A stretch of 64,000 nucleotides of DNA from Acholeplasmatales bacterium (GCA_017454375.1 JAFTDB010000031.1:117871-181870); one strand, 5' to 3'; positions 1 to 8,965 are shown, counted from the stretch's first letter. Program-made: numbers and translations. Notes: generated by a model not told the origin, from the sequence alone.

Positions 1-129
1 AAACTTCACAACCATCTATGGAATGGTGGTACAGGTGAAGGAACTGTTAAGCTATATCATCACGGCAAGTTAATCGATGAAATCGAATGTAAAAATGTTG
101 GCTGTGAATATGGTGAATATGATAAATAA
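1..129 (+). CDS. 3' end of an unidentified gene (partial)
   Basis: An open frame enters from the left edge and ends at a TAA, giving 42 residues that start KLHNHLWNGGTGEGTVKLYHHGK and end GEYDK; residues beyond this point are lost at the edge. The tail contains two cysteines (IECKNVGCEY). I do not recognise the family. A strong hairpin terminator follows eight bases after the stop, which supports this being the true end of a gene. Because the start is outside the window, neither its length nor its function can be given. Confidence 0.55.
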   Translation, partial: KLHNHLWNGGTGEGTVKLYHHGKLIDEIECKNVGCEYGEYDK

Positions 130-137
130 GCATAAGA

Positions 138-165
138 AAAAGCCCTTTGTGAAGGGCTTTTAGTT
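138..165. terminator. Bidirectional terminator between the partial gene and glgC
   Basis: Ten-base-pair stem AAAAGCCCTT / AAGGGCTTTT (138-147 with 152-161) around a TGTG loop. The T run serves the plus-strand partial gene and the A run on the other side serves the minus-strand glgC transcript. Confidence 0.85.
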
Positions 166-173
166 TGTCTTGA

Positions 174-1409
174 TTATTTTATTGTTTCGCCAGCTTTAAC
201 TACCTTATCAGCGATATCTACATCTCTTTGGATAGCAGAAGAAAGGATTCTAACATTTCTTTCAACTACTAAGCCCTTAGGTAAGTTAAGCTTTTTACCG
301 ATAACGTTAAGACCAGAAGATAATACTTTTGGTTTTTCTTTATTAGGTGTCTTTTTGCTACCGATACCGATAACTGAGTTATCACCAACGATTGTGTTCT
401 TATCGATGATTGTATCTTCAATCTTACAATCCTTACCGATTACTACATCGTTTAGGATTACAGAGTTTCTAACGATAGCACCTTTACCAATTTGAACACC
501 AGGAGATAATACTGAGTTTTCTACATAACCATCAATGATACAACCATTTGAAATAAGAGAAGTACGAATAGTTGCGTCATTACCTACCTTAACTGGTGGA
601 AGATCCTCACTCTTTGTATAGATTTTCCAATCAGGGTCGTATAGGTTTAAAGAAGTATCATGACATAATTCTAGGTTGGCTTCTAGATAAGAATCATAAG
701 TTCCTACATCCTTCCAGTAATCGTAGAATTCATAAGCATAAACATTCTTATTTTTAATCATATCAGGAATGATATGCATACCGAAGTCTAGATCATCAAT
801 TTCTGGATGAGCTTCAATCATTTCGATTAATGCTTCAGTATTGAATACATAAATACCCATAGAAGCCTTATTTGATTTTGGTTCCTTTGGCTTTTCTACG
901 AATTTTTCAATTTTTAGATTTTCATCAGTTTCCAAAATACCAAATCTAGATGCTTCCTCCATAGGAACGATCTTGGCAGCGATTGTTAAATCAGCACCAG
1001 TACGTTTATGTTGTTCAATCATCTTAGAGTAATCCATTTTATAAATATGGTCACCAGATAGGATTAGAACATATTTTGATGCATAACGCTTAACGAATTC
1101 TAAATTCTTTCTAACCGCGTCTGCAGTACCATTGTACCAAGAGTTGTTTGGTTGAAGAAGAGTAACGAAAGAGTCACGTCTATCTAAGTCCCAAGGTTTA
1201 CCAACACCGATGTGTTCGTTAAGTGATAATGGTAGATATTGAGTTAAGATACCAATTTGAAAGATTCCTGAGTTTGTACAATTTGATAAGGCAAAGTCAA
1301 TAATTCTGAACTTTCCTGCAAAAGGTACTGCTGGTTTAGAACGTCTTTCTGATAAAATATCAAGTCTTGAACCTCTACCGCCTGCTAAAATTAAAGCTAA
1401 AGTTTCCAT
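174..1409 (-). CDS. glgC: Glucose-1-phosphate adenylyltransferase (ADP-glucose pyrophosphorylase)
   Basis: The enzyme makes ADP-glucose from glucose-1-phosphate and ATP, the committed step of bacterial glycogen synthesis in the cytoplasm. The 411-residue protein starts with the nucleotidyltransferase loop LALILAGGRGSRL, carries the conserved RSKPAVPFAGKFRIIDF segment and SGDHIYKMDY, and ends in a left-handed beta-helix type repeat (SLISNGCIIDGYVENSVLSPGVQIGKGAIVRNSVI). Length matches GlgC. A good AGGAGG lies just before the ATG. It follows glgA with a 10-bp gap, so the two form an operon driven from the promoter upstream of glgA. No glgD, branching enzyme or phosphorylase is visible inside the window. 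Confidence 0.95.
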   Translation of the reverse strand: METLALILAGGRGSRLDILSERRSKPAVPFAGKFRIIDFALSNCTNSGIFQIGILTQYLPLSLNEHIGVGKPWDLDRRDSFVTLLQPNNSWYNGTADAVRKNLEFVKRYASKYVLILSGDHIYKMDYSKMIEQHKRTGADLTIAAKIVPMEEASRFGILETDENLKIEKFVEKPKEPKSNKASMGIYVFNTEALIEMIEAHPEIDDLDFGMHIIPDMIKNKNVYAYEFYDYWKDVGTYDSYLEANLELCHDTSLNLYDPDWKIYTKSEDLPPVKVGNDATIRTSLISNGCIIDGYVENSVLSPGVQIGKGAIVRNSVILNDVVIGKDCKIEDTIIDKNTIVGDNSVIGIGSKKTPNKEKPKVLSSGLNVIGKKLNLPKGLVVERNVRILSSAIQRDVDIADKVVKAGETIK

Positions 1410-1419
1410 ATAATTCCTC

Positions 1420-2832
1420 CTATACTAGCCTTTTATATAAATTGATGTAGGCTAAAGCTGATTGTTTCCAACTGTAGTCCTTTTCCATTGCTTGTTTAAT
1501 TAATTTCTTGAATGCTGGTTTATGATTATTGTAAATATCAATTGCTAAGAACATTACTTCCTTTAAATCAAAAGCATTGAAATTAGTGAATGTGAAGCCT
1601 GTACCTTCACCTGTATATTGGTTGTATGCAAATACTGTATCTTTCAAACCACCAGTTTCTCTTACAAGTGGAAGTGTACCATATCGCATGGCAATCATTT
1701 GACCAAGTCCACATGGCTCGAATTTAGATGGCATTAAGAAGATGTCACATCCTGCATAAATCTTTTGAGCTACTGGATCAGAATATCCGATATAAGCTTT
1801 AAATCTATTTGGATAGCGAGCCTCTACGCTACGGAAGAAGTCTTCATAATAAGCATCTCCACTACCCATTAAAATAAATTTAGCATTACTATGATTGATT
1901 ACATCATCGATAATTGGCATTAATAAGTCGATACCCTTTTGATCTACAAGTCTTGATACTAAACCAAATAGTGGTGCATCGTCATCATCTAGACCAAATT
2001 CCTTAAGTAGGGCTTCCTTATTAGCTTTTTTGCCAGAAGTAACTGTCTTTATATCATAATTCTTATAAATTAATTTATCTGTCTTAGGATTATATTTATC
2101 TACATCAATACCATTTAGGATACCTTCAAAGTCGAAATATCTTAAGCCTAAGATATTATTTAGGTAATATCCATATTGATCTGTTAGAACCTCATCCTTA
2201 TAAGATGGAGAAACAGTAGTAATGATGTTTGATTCCATAATTGCTGTCTTCATAAAGTCGATGCAGCCACCAAATTCAAGTGAAGAAGAATAAGGCATGT
2301 ATAGAATACCCATCATATCCATAGGGAAGTTTCCTTGATATTGGATATTGTGAATACTGAATACTGTACGAATCTTACTGTATTCATAATGTTCTGAATA
2401 ATTTGTTTTCAATATATAAGGGATTAAGCCTGTTTGCCAGTCGTTATTATGGATGATATCTGGGTAGAAGTTGACTACTCTGATTGCCTCTAATACTGCA
2501 AAGCAGAAGAAAGCAAATCTTTCACCATCATCTCTATAACCATAGAAACCATCACGATTGAAATATCTTTCACTATCTATGAAATAGTAATCTACATCAT
2601 CAGCTATAGCGTGGAATACACCAACATACTCCATTCTGTTAGCAATTCTTACGTAAGAATAACCTTGATAATAAGCCACATTTTTTTCTTTTATTTTTTT
2701 ATAATATGGCATAATTACTCTTACATCATGGCCTTCTTTTTTTAATGCCTTAGGTAAAGCACCGATAACATCTGCTAAACCACCTGTTTTAGCAAATGGT
2801 GCACCTTCACTGGCACAAAGTAGTATTTTCAT
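1420..2832 (-). CDS. glgA: Glycogen synthase (ADP-glucose type, GT5)
   Basis: This enzyme transfers glucose from ADP-glucose to a growing alpha-1,4-glucan. The 470-residue protein opens MKILLCASEGAPFAKTGGLADV, where KTGGL is the ADP-glucose binding signature near the N-terminus of GT5 enzymes. It also has the late conserved segment FEPCGLGQMIAMRYGTLPLVRETGGL. I set the start at the ATG at 2832. The in-frame ATG at 2850 lies within the GGAGGT that serves as ribosome binding site for 2832. It precedes glgC in one operon. With the starch import system at 37-54 kb, this suggests that imported glucan can be stored as glycogen. Confidence 0.94.
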   Translation of the reverse strand: MKILLCASEGAPFAKTGGLADVIGALPKALKKEGHDVRVIMPYYKKIKEKNVAYYQGYSYVRIANRMEYVGVFHAIADDVDYYFIDSERYFNRDGFYGYRDDGERFAFFCFAVLEAIRVVNFYPDIIHNNDWQTGLIPYILKTNYSEHYEYSKIRTVFSIHNIQYQGNFPMDMMGILYMPYSSSLEFGGCIDFMKTAIMESNIITTVSPSYKDEVLTDQYGYYLNNILGLRYFDFEGILNGIDVDKYNPKTDKLIYKNYDIKTVTSGKKANKEALLKEFGLDDDDAPLFGLVSRLVDQKGIDLLMPIIDDVINHSNAKFILMGSGDAYYEDFFRSVEARYPNRFKAYIGYSDPVAQKIYAGCDIFLMPSKFEPCGLGQMIAMRYGTLPLVRETGGLKDTVFAYNQYTGEGTGFTFTNFNAFDLKEVMFLAIDIYNNHKPAFKKLIKQAMEKDYSWKQSALAYINLYKRLV

Positions 2833-2872
2833 GCTAAATGAGACCTCCAAATGTTATAATTATCTAAAAATA

Positions 2873-2901
2873 ATTATACAATGGAAATTAAATATCTTCA
2901 A
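2873..2901 (-). promoter_or_regulatory. Promoter of glgA-glgC
   Basis: On the minus strand TTGAAG (2901-2896), a 17-bp spacer and a perfect TATAAT (2878-2873) lie about 40 bp before the glgA start. Confidence 0.7.
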
Positions 2902-2991
2902 GTATTATAAGGATTTTTCGCACTTTTTGAGGCTCCAAAAATAAATAAATTTTAACATTGACTTTTAATTACAAAAATATAAAAATATATA

Positions 2992-3020
2992 TTGATTCAA
3001 TAGATGTTTTTTGATATAAT
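2992..3020 (+). promoter_or_regulatory. Promoter of the thioredoxin-like membrane protein gene
   Basis: TTGATT (2992-2997), a 17-bp spacer and TATAAT (3015-3020) lie 50 bp before the ATG. It is divergent from the glgA promoter. Confidence 0.75.
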
Positions 3021-3069
3021 TATAAGGCTTAAAGACGTAAGTTAATATTAATATTAAGGAGTTTAAATT

Positions 3070-3702
3070 ATGGCTTCAAAAAATAGAAAAAGAAAAAACA
3101 AGTTCGTATGGACTAAGGAGTTAATATTCTTAATCGCAGGATTGCTAATATTAATCGCAATTGCAGTTGTTATTAATCTACCTACATCTGCTGAAAAATC
3201 ATTAAGCAGATACAACACAGCAATTACAACATATAACACAGATAATAGTACATCATATACTACATTACCTAAAGATCATGTCTTCAAGGAAATTGATTAT
3301 AATGGACTATTAAATGAAAAAACAAAGAATGAATACGTTTATGTATTTTATGGCTCATTAACAAGTGGTACATACTTAGAACAATTAAGCAATATCAATA
3401 CTAAAGCAAAAGATTGTGAAGTAAAGACAGTTTATTTAATGTTTGCAGACTGGTATGAAAATGCTACTGATAAAGAATCTTTATCATTCATCACTGAACT
3501 TGAAGATAGAGAAGAAAAATTAAGTAGCGGTAGAACAGAGCATGACAAAGTTAGCTTAGCAGCTCATCCAGCATTACTAGTTTTCAAAGACAATAAATTA
3601 GTGTACAATACTCAAACATATCAAAATGCCACATCAGGTGATGATTATAATTGGAATATGTACATTAACAAAGCATTAACATTAAGTGTTGAATCAAAAT
3701 AA
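3070..3702 (+). CDS. Membrane-anchored protein with thioredoxin-like fold, no CxxC
   Basis: The 210-residue protein has a very basic N-terminus (MASKNRKRKNKFVW), one strong transmembrane helix (about residues 17-36) and an extracytoplasmic domain. The pattern YVYVFYGSLTSGTYLEQL, then VKTVYLMFADWYE, then HPALLVFKDNKLVYN resembles the strand order and 'pathway-end strand' of thioredoxin-like proteins, but the usual CxxC is absent (GSLTSGT at that position). It therefore cannot act as an ordinary disulfide oxidoreductase. It has its own promoter and a terminator right after its stop codon. The fold assignment is inference and the function is unknown. Confidence 0.6.
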   Translation: MASKNRKRKNKFVWTKELIFLIAGLLILIAIAVVINLPTSAEKSLSRYNTAITTYNTDNSTSYTTLPKDHVFKEIDYNGLLNEKTKNEYVYVFYGSLTSGTYLEQLSNINTKAKDCEVKTVYLMFADWYENATDKESLSFITELEDREEKLSSGRTEHDKVSLAAHPALLVFKDNKLVYNTQTYQNATSGDDYNWNMYINKALTLSVESK

Positions 3703-3704
3703 TG

Positions 3705-3730
3705 AACTGGGACTCATGGTCTCAGTTTTT
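3705..3730 (+). terminator. Terminator after the thioredoxin-like gene
   Basis: Nine-base-pair stem AACTGGGAC / GTCTCAGTT (3705-3713 with 3719-3727, one G-T pair) followed by TTTTT. It lies only 23 bp before the argS start. Confidence 0.8.
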
Positions 3731-3753
3731 GTCTATTATAAGGTGTAAATATT

Positions 3754-5454
3754 ATGATTAAAGAAATAAAAAATAACTTAAAAGAACAATTAGAAAAATA
3801 TTATAAGGACAACTTCAATCTAGCAGTTGAATTTGTTGTAGAAGAGCCCAAAAAGGCAGAGCTTGGTGATATTTCAATCCCTGTATTTGCTTTAATTAAG
3901 CCACTAGGAAAGAAATTACCTGAAATTACTGCTGAGGTATGTGAAGTAATTAAAGGATTTGACCTACCAGTTGAGAATATCAGCGCTGTAGGTGGATTTG
4001 TTAATATGTTCATTAGCCGTGAAAAGATTGCCAAGATAGTACTTGCTAAATGTATCGAGGATGGCCTTGATTATGGTAAGAGCAATGTAGGTGAAGGTAA
4101 AAACATCACACTAGACTACTCAAGCCCTAATATCGCAAAGAGCTTCTCAATTGGACATTTACGTTCAACTATGATTGGTAACTCACTAAAGAAGATTTAT
4201 GATAAGTGTGGTTATTCTACGTATGGTATCAACTATCTAGGTGACTGGGGTACTCAATTTGGTAAGATGATTGTAGCTTATAAGACTTGGGGAGATAAAG
4301 AAAAAATCTTAGCTGACCCAATTAATGAGCTTACAGCTTTATATGTTAAATTCCATAAGGAAGCTGTAGATCATCCAGAGCTTGAAGATAAAGCTAGAGA
4401 AGCATTTAGAAAGATGGAACTTCGTGATCCTGAATATCTAGAGCTTTGGGAAAAAATTAGAGAATTATCTTTAAAGGAATCTGAACAAATCTATAAAATA
4501 CTAGAAGTAAAATTTGATTCATATCGTGGTGAAGCATTCTATAACGATAAGATGGATTCAGTTGTAGAAGAGCTTGAATCAAAAGGATTACTTGTTGAAG
4601 ATAACGGTGCACAAATAGTTAAGCTTGGTGATGATATGCCACCTGCCTTAATTAAACGTAGTGATGGTGGTTCACTTTATATCACTCGTGATATAGCTGC
4701 CGTATTATATCGTAAGAAGATGTTAAACTTCTCAAAAATCTTATATGTTGTAGGTAATGAACAAAAGCTACATTTCGAACAATTAAAGAGTGTTGTTAAG
4801 AAAATGGGCTATGATTTTGCTGATGATATTATCCATGTAAACTTCGGTTTATATCTTACAAATGGTAAGAAGGCTTCAACTCGTGAAGGAAATGTGGTAA
4901 AATTATATGATGTAATAAAGTATGCAAATTCTTTAGCTTTAAATCAGATTAATGAAAAGAACCCTAATTTAAAGAATAAAGAAGAAATTGCTGAAAAGGT
5001 TGCAGTAGGTGCAATCATATTCAACGACCTTAAGAATTTCCGTGGATTAGACGTTGAATTCGATTTAGAGAAGTCAATTAAGTTTGAAGGACAAACAGGT
5101 CCTTACTTACAATATACAGGAGTTAGAATTAACTCAATTTTAAAGGATAAGACATTTGATAATAAGAATATTGATCTATCTTTATTTACTAAAAATCATT
5201 ATTTTGAATTAGTAAGATTGATTGATGACTTCGAAAATGTTATCATTGAAGCTGCAGAGGAATATTCTCCAAGTGTAATTGCTAGATATTTATTAAATTT
5301 AGCTACAGCTTTCAATAAGCTATATTCACTTGAAAAGATGAATATCGATGATGAAGTAATTAGAAATACTAATTTCACATTACTTGCAGCAACTAAAAAT
5401 GTATTAGAAGAAGGATTAAGACTTTTAGGTATAAAATATTTAGAAGAGATGTAG
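3754..5454 (+). CDS. argS: Arginyl-tRNA synthetase
   Basis: Class I synthetase that charges tRNA-Arg. The 566-residue length fits. The N-terminal Add-1 type domain (GDISIPVFALIKPLGKK) is followed by the nucleotide-binding signature SPNIAKSFSIGHLRST, where the first histidine of the usual HxGH is a serine. The domain typical of ArgS, LGDWGTQFGKM, is present, as are the catalytic-loop equivalent KKASTREGNVV and an all-alpha anticodon-binding end (YLQYTGVRINSIL to LLGIKYLEEM). There is no clear promoter in the 23 bp between the upstream terminator and the ATG, so expression probably depends on read-through. The LPG-synthase-type gene starts 12 bp downstream. Confidence 0.96.
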   Translation: MIKEIKNNLKEQLEKYYKDNFNLAVEFVVEEPKKAELGDISIPVFALIKPLGKKLPEITAEVCEVIKGFDLPVENISAVGGFVNMFISREKIAKIVLAKCIEDGLDYGKSNVGEGKNITLDYSSPNIAKSFSIGHLRSTMIGNSLKKIYDKCGYSTYGINYLGDWGTQFGKMIVAYKTWGDKEKILADPINELTALYVKFHKEAVDHPELEDKAREAFRKMELRDPEYLELWEKIRELSLKESEQIYKILEVKFDSYRGEAFYNDKMDSVVEELESKGLLVEDNGAQIVKLGDDMPPALIKRSDGGSLYITRDIAAVLYRKKMLNFSKILYVVGNEQKLHFEQLKSVVKKMGYDFADDIIHVNFGLYLTNGKKASTREGNVVKLYDVIKYANSLALNQINEKNPNLKNKEEIAEKVAVGAIIFNDLKNFRGLDVEFDLEKSIKFEGQTGPYLQYTGVRINSILKDKTFDNKNIDLSLFTKNHYFELVRLIDDFENVIIEAAEEYSPSVIARYLLNLATAFNKLYSLEKMNIDDEVIRNTNFTLLAATKNVLEEGLRLLGIKYLEEM

Positions 5455-5466
5455 TAGGAATCGTCT

Positions 5467-6648
5467 ATGTATTCAAAGAAGAAAATTATTCAAAACTTAA
5501 TACTAGTTGGTGGTATCATTGTTATCCTAGTAATTTTGATTGTATCTCTAGGAGATATTAAATCAATTTGGCATACAATTACCACACAAGCTAACTTCCT
5601 ATGGATGCTAGCTACTTTAGGCTTGGTTTTAGCTTATTGTTTCTTTAATTCATTATCAATTGTTTTCTTAACAAGAAGAAAATATAAAGATATAAGTAGA
5701 ACTACCTTATTTTATGTTGCCGGTTCTGAATTCTTCTTTAATGCGATTACTCCATTCTCATCTGGTGGACAGCCATTCCAGGCATATGCTTTAAAACAAA
5801 AGGGTGTAAAATTTTCTGATTCTACATCTATATTACTTTTAAACTTCTTAGCATACCAAATCGTAATGAATATCATATCTGTTGCTGCAGTTATATGGTA
5901 TTATGGTAAGCTTTCAAATGATGTACCTAATCTAAGCTGGCTAGTATTCATTGGCTTTACAATTAACTTACTAGTTATGATAGTACTTGTACTACTTGGT
6001 ACAACTAAATTCATGGGTAAGGGTATTTTAAAGCTTATCGATTTATTTGCTAAAATTAAATTCTTAAAGAAATTCTTAGAAAGTAGAAGAGAAGGATTCC
6101 AAGTATATGTTTCTGAAATGCAATCTGCATTCAAGGAAATGGGCTCTTCAAAAAGAGTATGGTGCTTTGCAGCTATCTCTAAAGCTATTGCTTTAATGAT
6201 TTTCTACTGTATCCCATTCTTCTCATTCTTATCAATTGGAATTAACTTAGGAATGGATAACTTTATTTATGTTGCCGCAATGACATCATTTGCGTTAACT
6301 ATCGCTATTTGGATTCCAACTCCAGGTTCATCAGGTGGTGCAGAATTTGCCTTCACTACGCTATTTGTTGGGCTTTCTGTATTAAATGGTGCACCTCTAA
6401 ATCCAGAAGCTAGCAAGGATGTTGCTAAGAACTTAGCTATGAGTGGTATGCTTATTTGGCGTCTATTCACATATTATCTATTAATGCTATATGGCTTATT
6501 AATGTATGTCTTATTTACAAGAACAAATAAGGATTCTCAAACATTAGAGCCAACTACCGAAGAAGAAAAACAAGAATTAGCAGAAAATACTGCTGATTTA
6601 GAAGAAAATAAAGAAGAAATAATTAACACATCAAGTGAGGAAAACTAA
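5467..6648 (+). CDS. LPG-synthase-type membrane protein (UPF0104/YbhN-like flippase family)
   Basis: Multi-spanning protein of 393 residues with about eight hydrophobic helices. It matches the lysylphosphatidylglycerol synthase transmembrane family (FFFNAITPFSSGGQPFQAYALKQKGVKFSDSTSILLLNFLAYQIVMN, and PTPGSSGGAEFAFTTLFVG near the end). The soluble aminoacyl-transferase half found in MprF is missing, so it is unlikely to aminoacylate lipids itself. Family members are thought to move or modify membrane lipids. The last 35 residues form an acidic tail rich in Glu. It is followed after only two bases by a glycolipid-type glycosyltransferase, which suggests a joint role in membrane glycolipid metabolism (inference). 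Confidence 0.85.
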   Translation: MYSKKKIIQNLILVGGIIVILVILIVSLGDIKSIWHTITTQANFLWMLATLGLVLAYCFFNSLSIVFLTRRKYKDISRTTLFYVAGSEFFFNAITPFSSGGQPFQAYALKQKGVKFSDSTSILLLNFLAYQIVMNIISVAAVIWYYGKLSNDVPNLSWLVFIGFTINLLVMIVLVLLGTTKFMGKGILKLIDLFAKIKFLKKFLESRREGFQVYVSEMQSAFKEMGSSKRVWCFAAISKAIALMIFYCIPFFSFLSIGINLGMDNFIYVAAMTSFALTIAIWIPTPGSSGGAEFAFTTLFVGLSVLNGAPLNPEASKDVAKNLAMSGMLIWRLFTYYLLMLYGLLMYVLFTRTNKDSQTLEPTTEEEKQELAENTADLEENKEEIINTSSEEN

Positions 6649-6650
6649 TT

Positions 6651-7874
6651 ATGAGAATAGGTTTATTTACAGATCAATTCTATCCACAAATTAGTGGTGT
6701 CGTTACTTCAGTTAAGATGTTATATGAAGCATTAGAGGCTATGGGCCATGAATGCTTTATATTTACCGCAACCGATCAAGAAGGTCATGAAGATGATCCT
6801 GAAATAAAATATAAGAAGGTAATTAACTTTAAAGGAATTCATTATCCTTTTAAGGCATGTAAAGAGTATTATTTTTACATGAGACCTAAGAAATTTATCA
6901 AGATTATTGAATCATATAATCTAGATATAATTCATTTAAATACTGAATTCGCAATTTCTAAGGTAGCAAGACTTGCCTCTAAGAAATTACATATACCGCT
7001 AGTTCATACCCTACATACAGCATGGATTAACTATATTGGAACATTGTTCCCTAAGACAGACCCAATCCTACATCCATTTTGGATTAAAGTTATGCAAGTG
7101 TTATTTACAAAGCCATCTTATAAGGCAGCAACACTAGAAATATTACCTACTAAGAAAATGATTCCTGATTTAAAGGATTATGGTATTAATGGTAATGATT
7201 TTGAAATCATGCCTACAGGTATTGAGCTTCGTAGATTCTTTAAAGAAAACTTCACTGATGAAGAAATTGGTGAATTAAAGGATAAGCTTAATTTAAAGAA
7301 CAAATTCATTTTTGAATATGTTGGTAGAACATCAAGAGAAAAGAGCTGTGATGTCCTATTAAGTGCTTATGCTAAAGCATTTAAGAATAATGATGATGTC
7401 AGATTCTTACTTGTTGGTGGTGGCCCAGTTCTAGATGATTTAAAGGCTCAAGTAAAAGAGCTTGGCATTGAAGATAAGGTAGTATTCACAGGCTTAGTAG
7501 CTTGGAATGTAGTACCAATTTATTATCACCTAGGTAATGTCTTCTTAAACGCATCAAAAACTGAAACTCAAGGCTTAACTTATGTAGAAGCTTTAGCTGC
7601 AGAATTACCTAACCTAGTACAAAATGATTTATGTATTGATGGTGTAATTGTTGAAGGCTTTAACGGTTATTTATTCGATGATGAATCAGAACTTGTAGAA
7701 AAACTAAAATACATCTATGGACATCAAGATGAATTAAAGGAAGTAAAGGAAAATACCCTTCCATCAAGCCTTAAATACTCAAAAGAAGAATTCGCTAAGC
7801 ATGCCTTAGCAATATATAAAAAAGCCATTGAAATGTACTTCAATGAACCTAAGAATAAAAAGTATAAAAAATAA
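6651..7874 (+). CDS. GT4 glycosyltransferase, diacylglycerol glucosyltransferase-like
   Basis: The 407-residue protein is a GT-B retaining glycosyltransferase of family 4. It opens MRIGLFTDQFYPQISGVVTSVKMLYEALEAMGH, has the phosphate-binding segment FEYVGRTSREKSCDVLL and the donor-site ETQGLTYVEALAAE (an E-x7-E signature). The opening and the hydrophobic/basic central patch are typical of 1,2-diacylglycerol 3-glucosyltransferases, which make monoglucosyl-diacylglycerol in Acholeplasma and other low-GC Gram-positives. The acceptor assignment is inferred from resemblance and from the adjacent LPG-synthase-type gene. It is the last gene before tRNA-Leu, and its stop overlaps the tRNA promoter. 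Confidence 0.8.
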   Translation: MRIGLFTDQFYPQISGVVTSVKMLYEALEAMGHECFIFTATDQEGHEDDPEIKYKKVINFKGIHYPFKACKEYYFYMRPKKFIKIIESYNLDIIHLNTEFAISKVARLASKKLHIPLVHTLHTAWINYIGTLFPKTDPILHPFWIKVMQVLFTKPSYKAATLEILPTKKMIPDLKDYGINGNDFEIMPTGIELRRFFKENFTDEEIGELKDKLNLKNKFIFEYVGRTSREKSCDVLLSAYAKAFKNNDDVRFLLVGGGPVLDDLKAQVKELGIEDKVVFTGLVAWNVVPIYYHLGNVFLNASKTETQGLTYVEALAAELPNLVQNDLCIDGVIVEGFNGYLFDDESELVEKLKYIYGHQDELKEVKENTLPSSLKYSKEEFAKHALAIYKKAIEMYFNEPKNKKYKK

Positions 7875-7902
7875 TTGATAAATATAATTAAAATGCTATA
7901 AT
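7875..7902 (+). promoter_or_regulatory. Promoter of tRNA-Leu
   Basis: TTGATA (7875-7880), a 16-bp spacer and TATAAT (7897-7902). The mature tRNA begins 20 bp downstream. Confidence 0.75.
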
Positions 7903-7921
7903 TGATTATGGCATTTTATTT

Positions 7922-8006
7922 GCCCGCGTGGCGAAATTGGCAAACGCATACGACTCAAAATCGTACGGAGTAATCCTTGTCGGTTCAAGTCCGACCGTGG
8001 GCACCA
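7922..8006 (+). tRNA. tRNA-Leu (anticodon CAA)
   Basis: The acceptor stem GCCCGCG pairs with CGTGGGC, the discriminator is A and CCA is encoded. The anticodon stem TACGA/TCGTA carries loop CTCAAAA, so the anticodon is CAA (reads UUG). A short variable arm (CGGAGTAATCCTTG region) of the leucine type and a standard T loop GGTTCAAGTCC are present. Confidence 0.95.
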
Positions 8007-8019
8007 GATAGACAATTAG

Positions 8020-8045
8020 CATCGTTTCAATAAACGGTGTTTTTA
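8020..8045 (+). terminator. Terminator of tRNA-Leu
   Basis: Stem CATCGTTT / AAACGGTG (8020-8027 with 8032-8039, one G-T pair) followed by a T run. Confidence 0.75.
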
Positions 8046-8066
8046 TTATCCAAATTAATAAAAACA

Positions 8067-8095
8067 TTGAAAAACATACATTTTTAATGTATTAT
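8067..8095 (+). promoter_or_regulatory. Promoter of the 107-aa gene
   Basis: TTGAAA (8067-8072), a 17-bp spacer and TATTAT (8090-8095). Confidence 0.6.
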
Positions 8096-8132
8096 AAAAA
8101 AAGAATAGTCTTATAGACTATTAGGAGGAATT

Positions 8133-8456
8133 ATGAAATTTTCAAGAGAAGCATTTGATGCAATTATAAAGGCACCACAATACGAAGGTGCTGATACATA
8201 TCTATTAGATGATAAAAATAATAAAGTTGATTATCATATCTATGTTTGTATAGTAGAATCTGGTAATGTAGCTGCCATCCTTTGTGAAAAGATGCCTGCA
8301 AAAAACGATCCAGAAAAATATGAATTATATGAATTCAATGGTAACAAATTATTAGAACATAACGTTGTAAGAATTAAACCATTAGACAAAAATTCTAATC
8401 GTGCAGTAACCTTAACTAAGAGATTTACTGAAAAAACATTATTCTATACAAAATAA
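8133..8456 (+). CDS. Small cytoplasmic protein of unknown function, 107 aa
   Basis: A short soluble protein (MKFSREAFDAIIKAPQYEGADTYLLDD...). It has no signal peptide, membrane segment or motif I can name. The sequence alternates strands and charged turns (YHIYVCIVESGNVAAILCEKM; KYELYEFNGNKLLEHNVVRIKPL), as expected of a compact alpha/beta or beta protein. The start is supported by a strong AGGAGG six bases before the ATG, a promoter 38 bp upstream and a terminator immediately downstream, so it is a real and probably well expressed gene. Confidence 0.7.
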   Translation: MKFSREAFDAIIKAPQYEGADTYLLDDKNNKVDYHIYVCIVESGNVAAILCEKMPAKNDPEKYELYEFNGNKLLEHNVVRIKPLDKNSNRAVTLTKRFTEKTLFYTK

Positions 8457-8462
8457 TTAATC

Positions 8463-8485
8463 AGTGGCTTAGTGCCACTTTTTTT
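8463..8485 (+). terminator. Terminator after the 107-aa gene
   Basis: Stem AGTGGC / GCCACT (8463-8468 with 8474-8479) followed by seven T. The next start codon is only 18 bp further on. Confidence 0.8.
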
Positions 8486-8503
8486 CTTTGTTGAGGTGTG
8501 TTT

Positions 8504-8965
8504 ATGAAAGATGTAGAGATAGTAGTATCAAAATTAAAAGATAAAAAATATCATATTTCATTTGCTGAATCAATCACAGGAGGACTTTGTGCCTCTACAT
8601 TAATTTCAGTACCAGGGGCATCTAATGTAATTGGTGAATCACTAATTACTTATTCAGAGGATGCTAAAATGAAATATTTACATGTATCACAAGATACATT
8701 AGCTAAATATGGTGTAGTATCAACTGAAATTGCAAATGAAATGGTAGTAGGCTTAAGTAGGCTAACAGGTAGTGATGTCTGTGTATCACTTACAGGTCTT
8801 GCAGGTCCTGATGGGGATGGTGTTAATCCTGTTGGTACTGTTTGTATGGGGTTTTATATTAATGGTAATATTGAAATTGTTAAAGAAGTATTTATAGGCG
8901 ATAGAAACCAAATTAGAAACAGTGCGGTTAATTATGTATTTGAAAGGCTAAACAAGGCTTTATGA
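8504..8965 (+). CDS. pncC: Nicotinamide-nucleotide amidase, CinA C-terminal domain type
   Basis: The 153-residue protein is the stand-alone CinA C-terminal domain that deamidates NMN to nicotinate mononucleotide in pyridine-nucleotide recycling. Visible signatures are SFAESITGGLCASTLISVPGASNVIGESLITYS, GLSRLTGSDVCVSLTGLAGPDGDGVNPVGTVCMG and the closing FIGDRNQIRNSAVNYVFERL. The N-terminal competence/pyrophosphatase domain of full CinA is absent. I use the ATG at 8504. The in-frame GTG at 8498 is part of the GAGGTG ribosome binding site. Its stop overlaps the next start as ATGA, so the downstream membrane protein is translationally coupled. Confidence 0.88.
   Translation: MKDVEIVVSKLKDKKYHISFAESITGGLCASTLISVPGASNVIGESLITYSEDAKMKYLHVSQDTLAKYGVVSTEIANEMVVGLSRLTGSDVCVSLTGLAGPDGDGVNPVGTVCMGFYINGNIEIVKEVFIGDRNQIRNSAVNYVFERLNKAL

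Noticed and set aside
2833..2850. Upstream ATG at 2850 for glgA
   Set aside because: It overlaps the GGAGGT used by the ATG at 2832, and GlgA proteins start with MKIL-type sequences.
3731..3753. T-box leader before argS
   Set aside because: Only 23 bp separate the preceding terminator and the ATG, far too short for a T-box.
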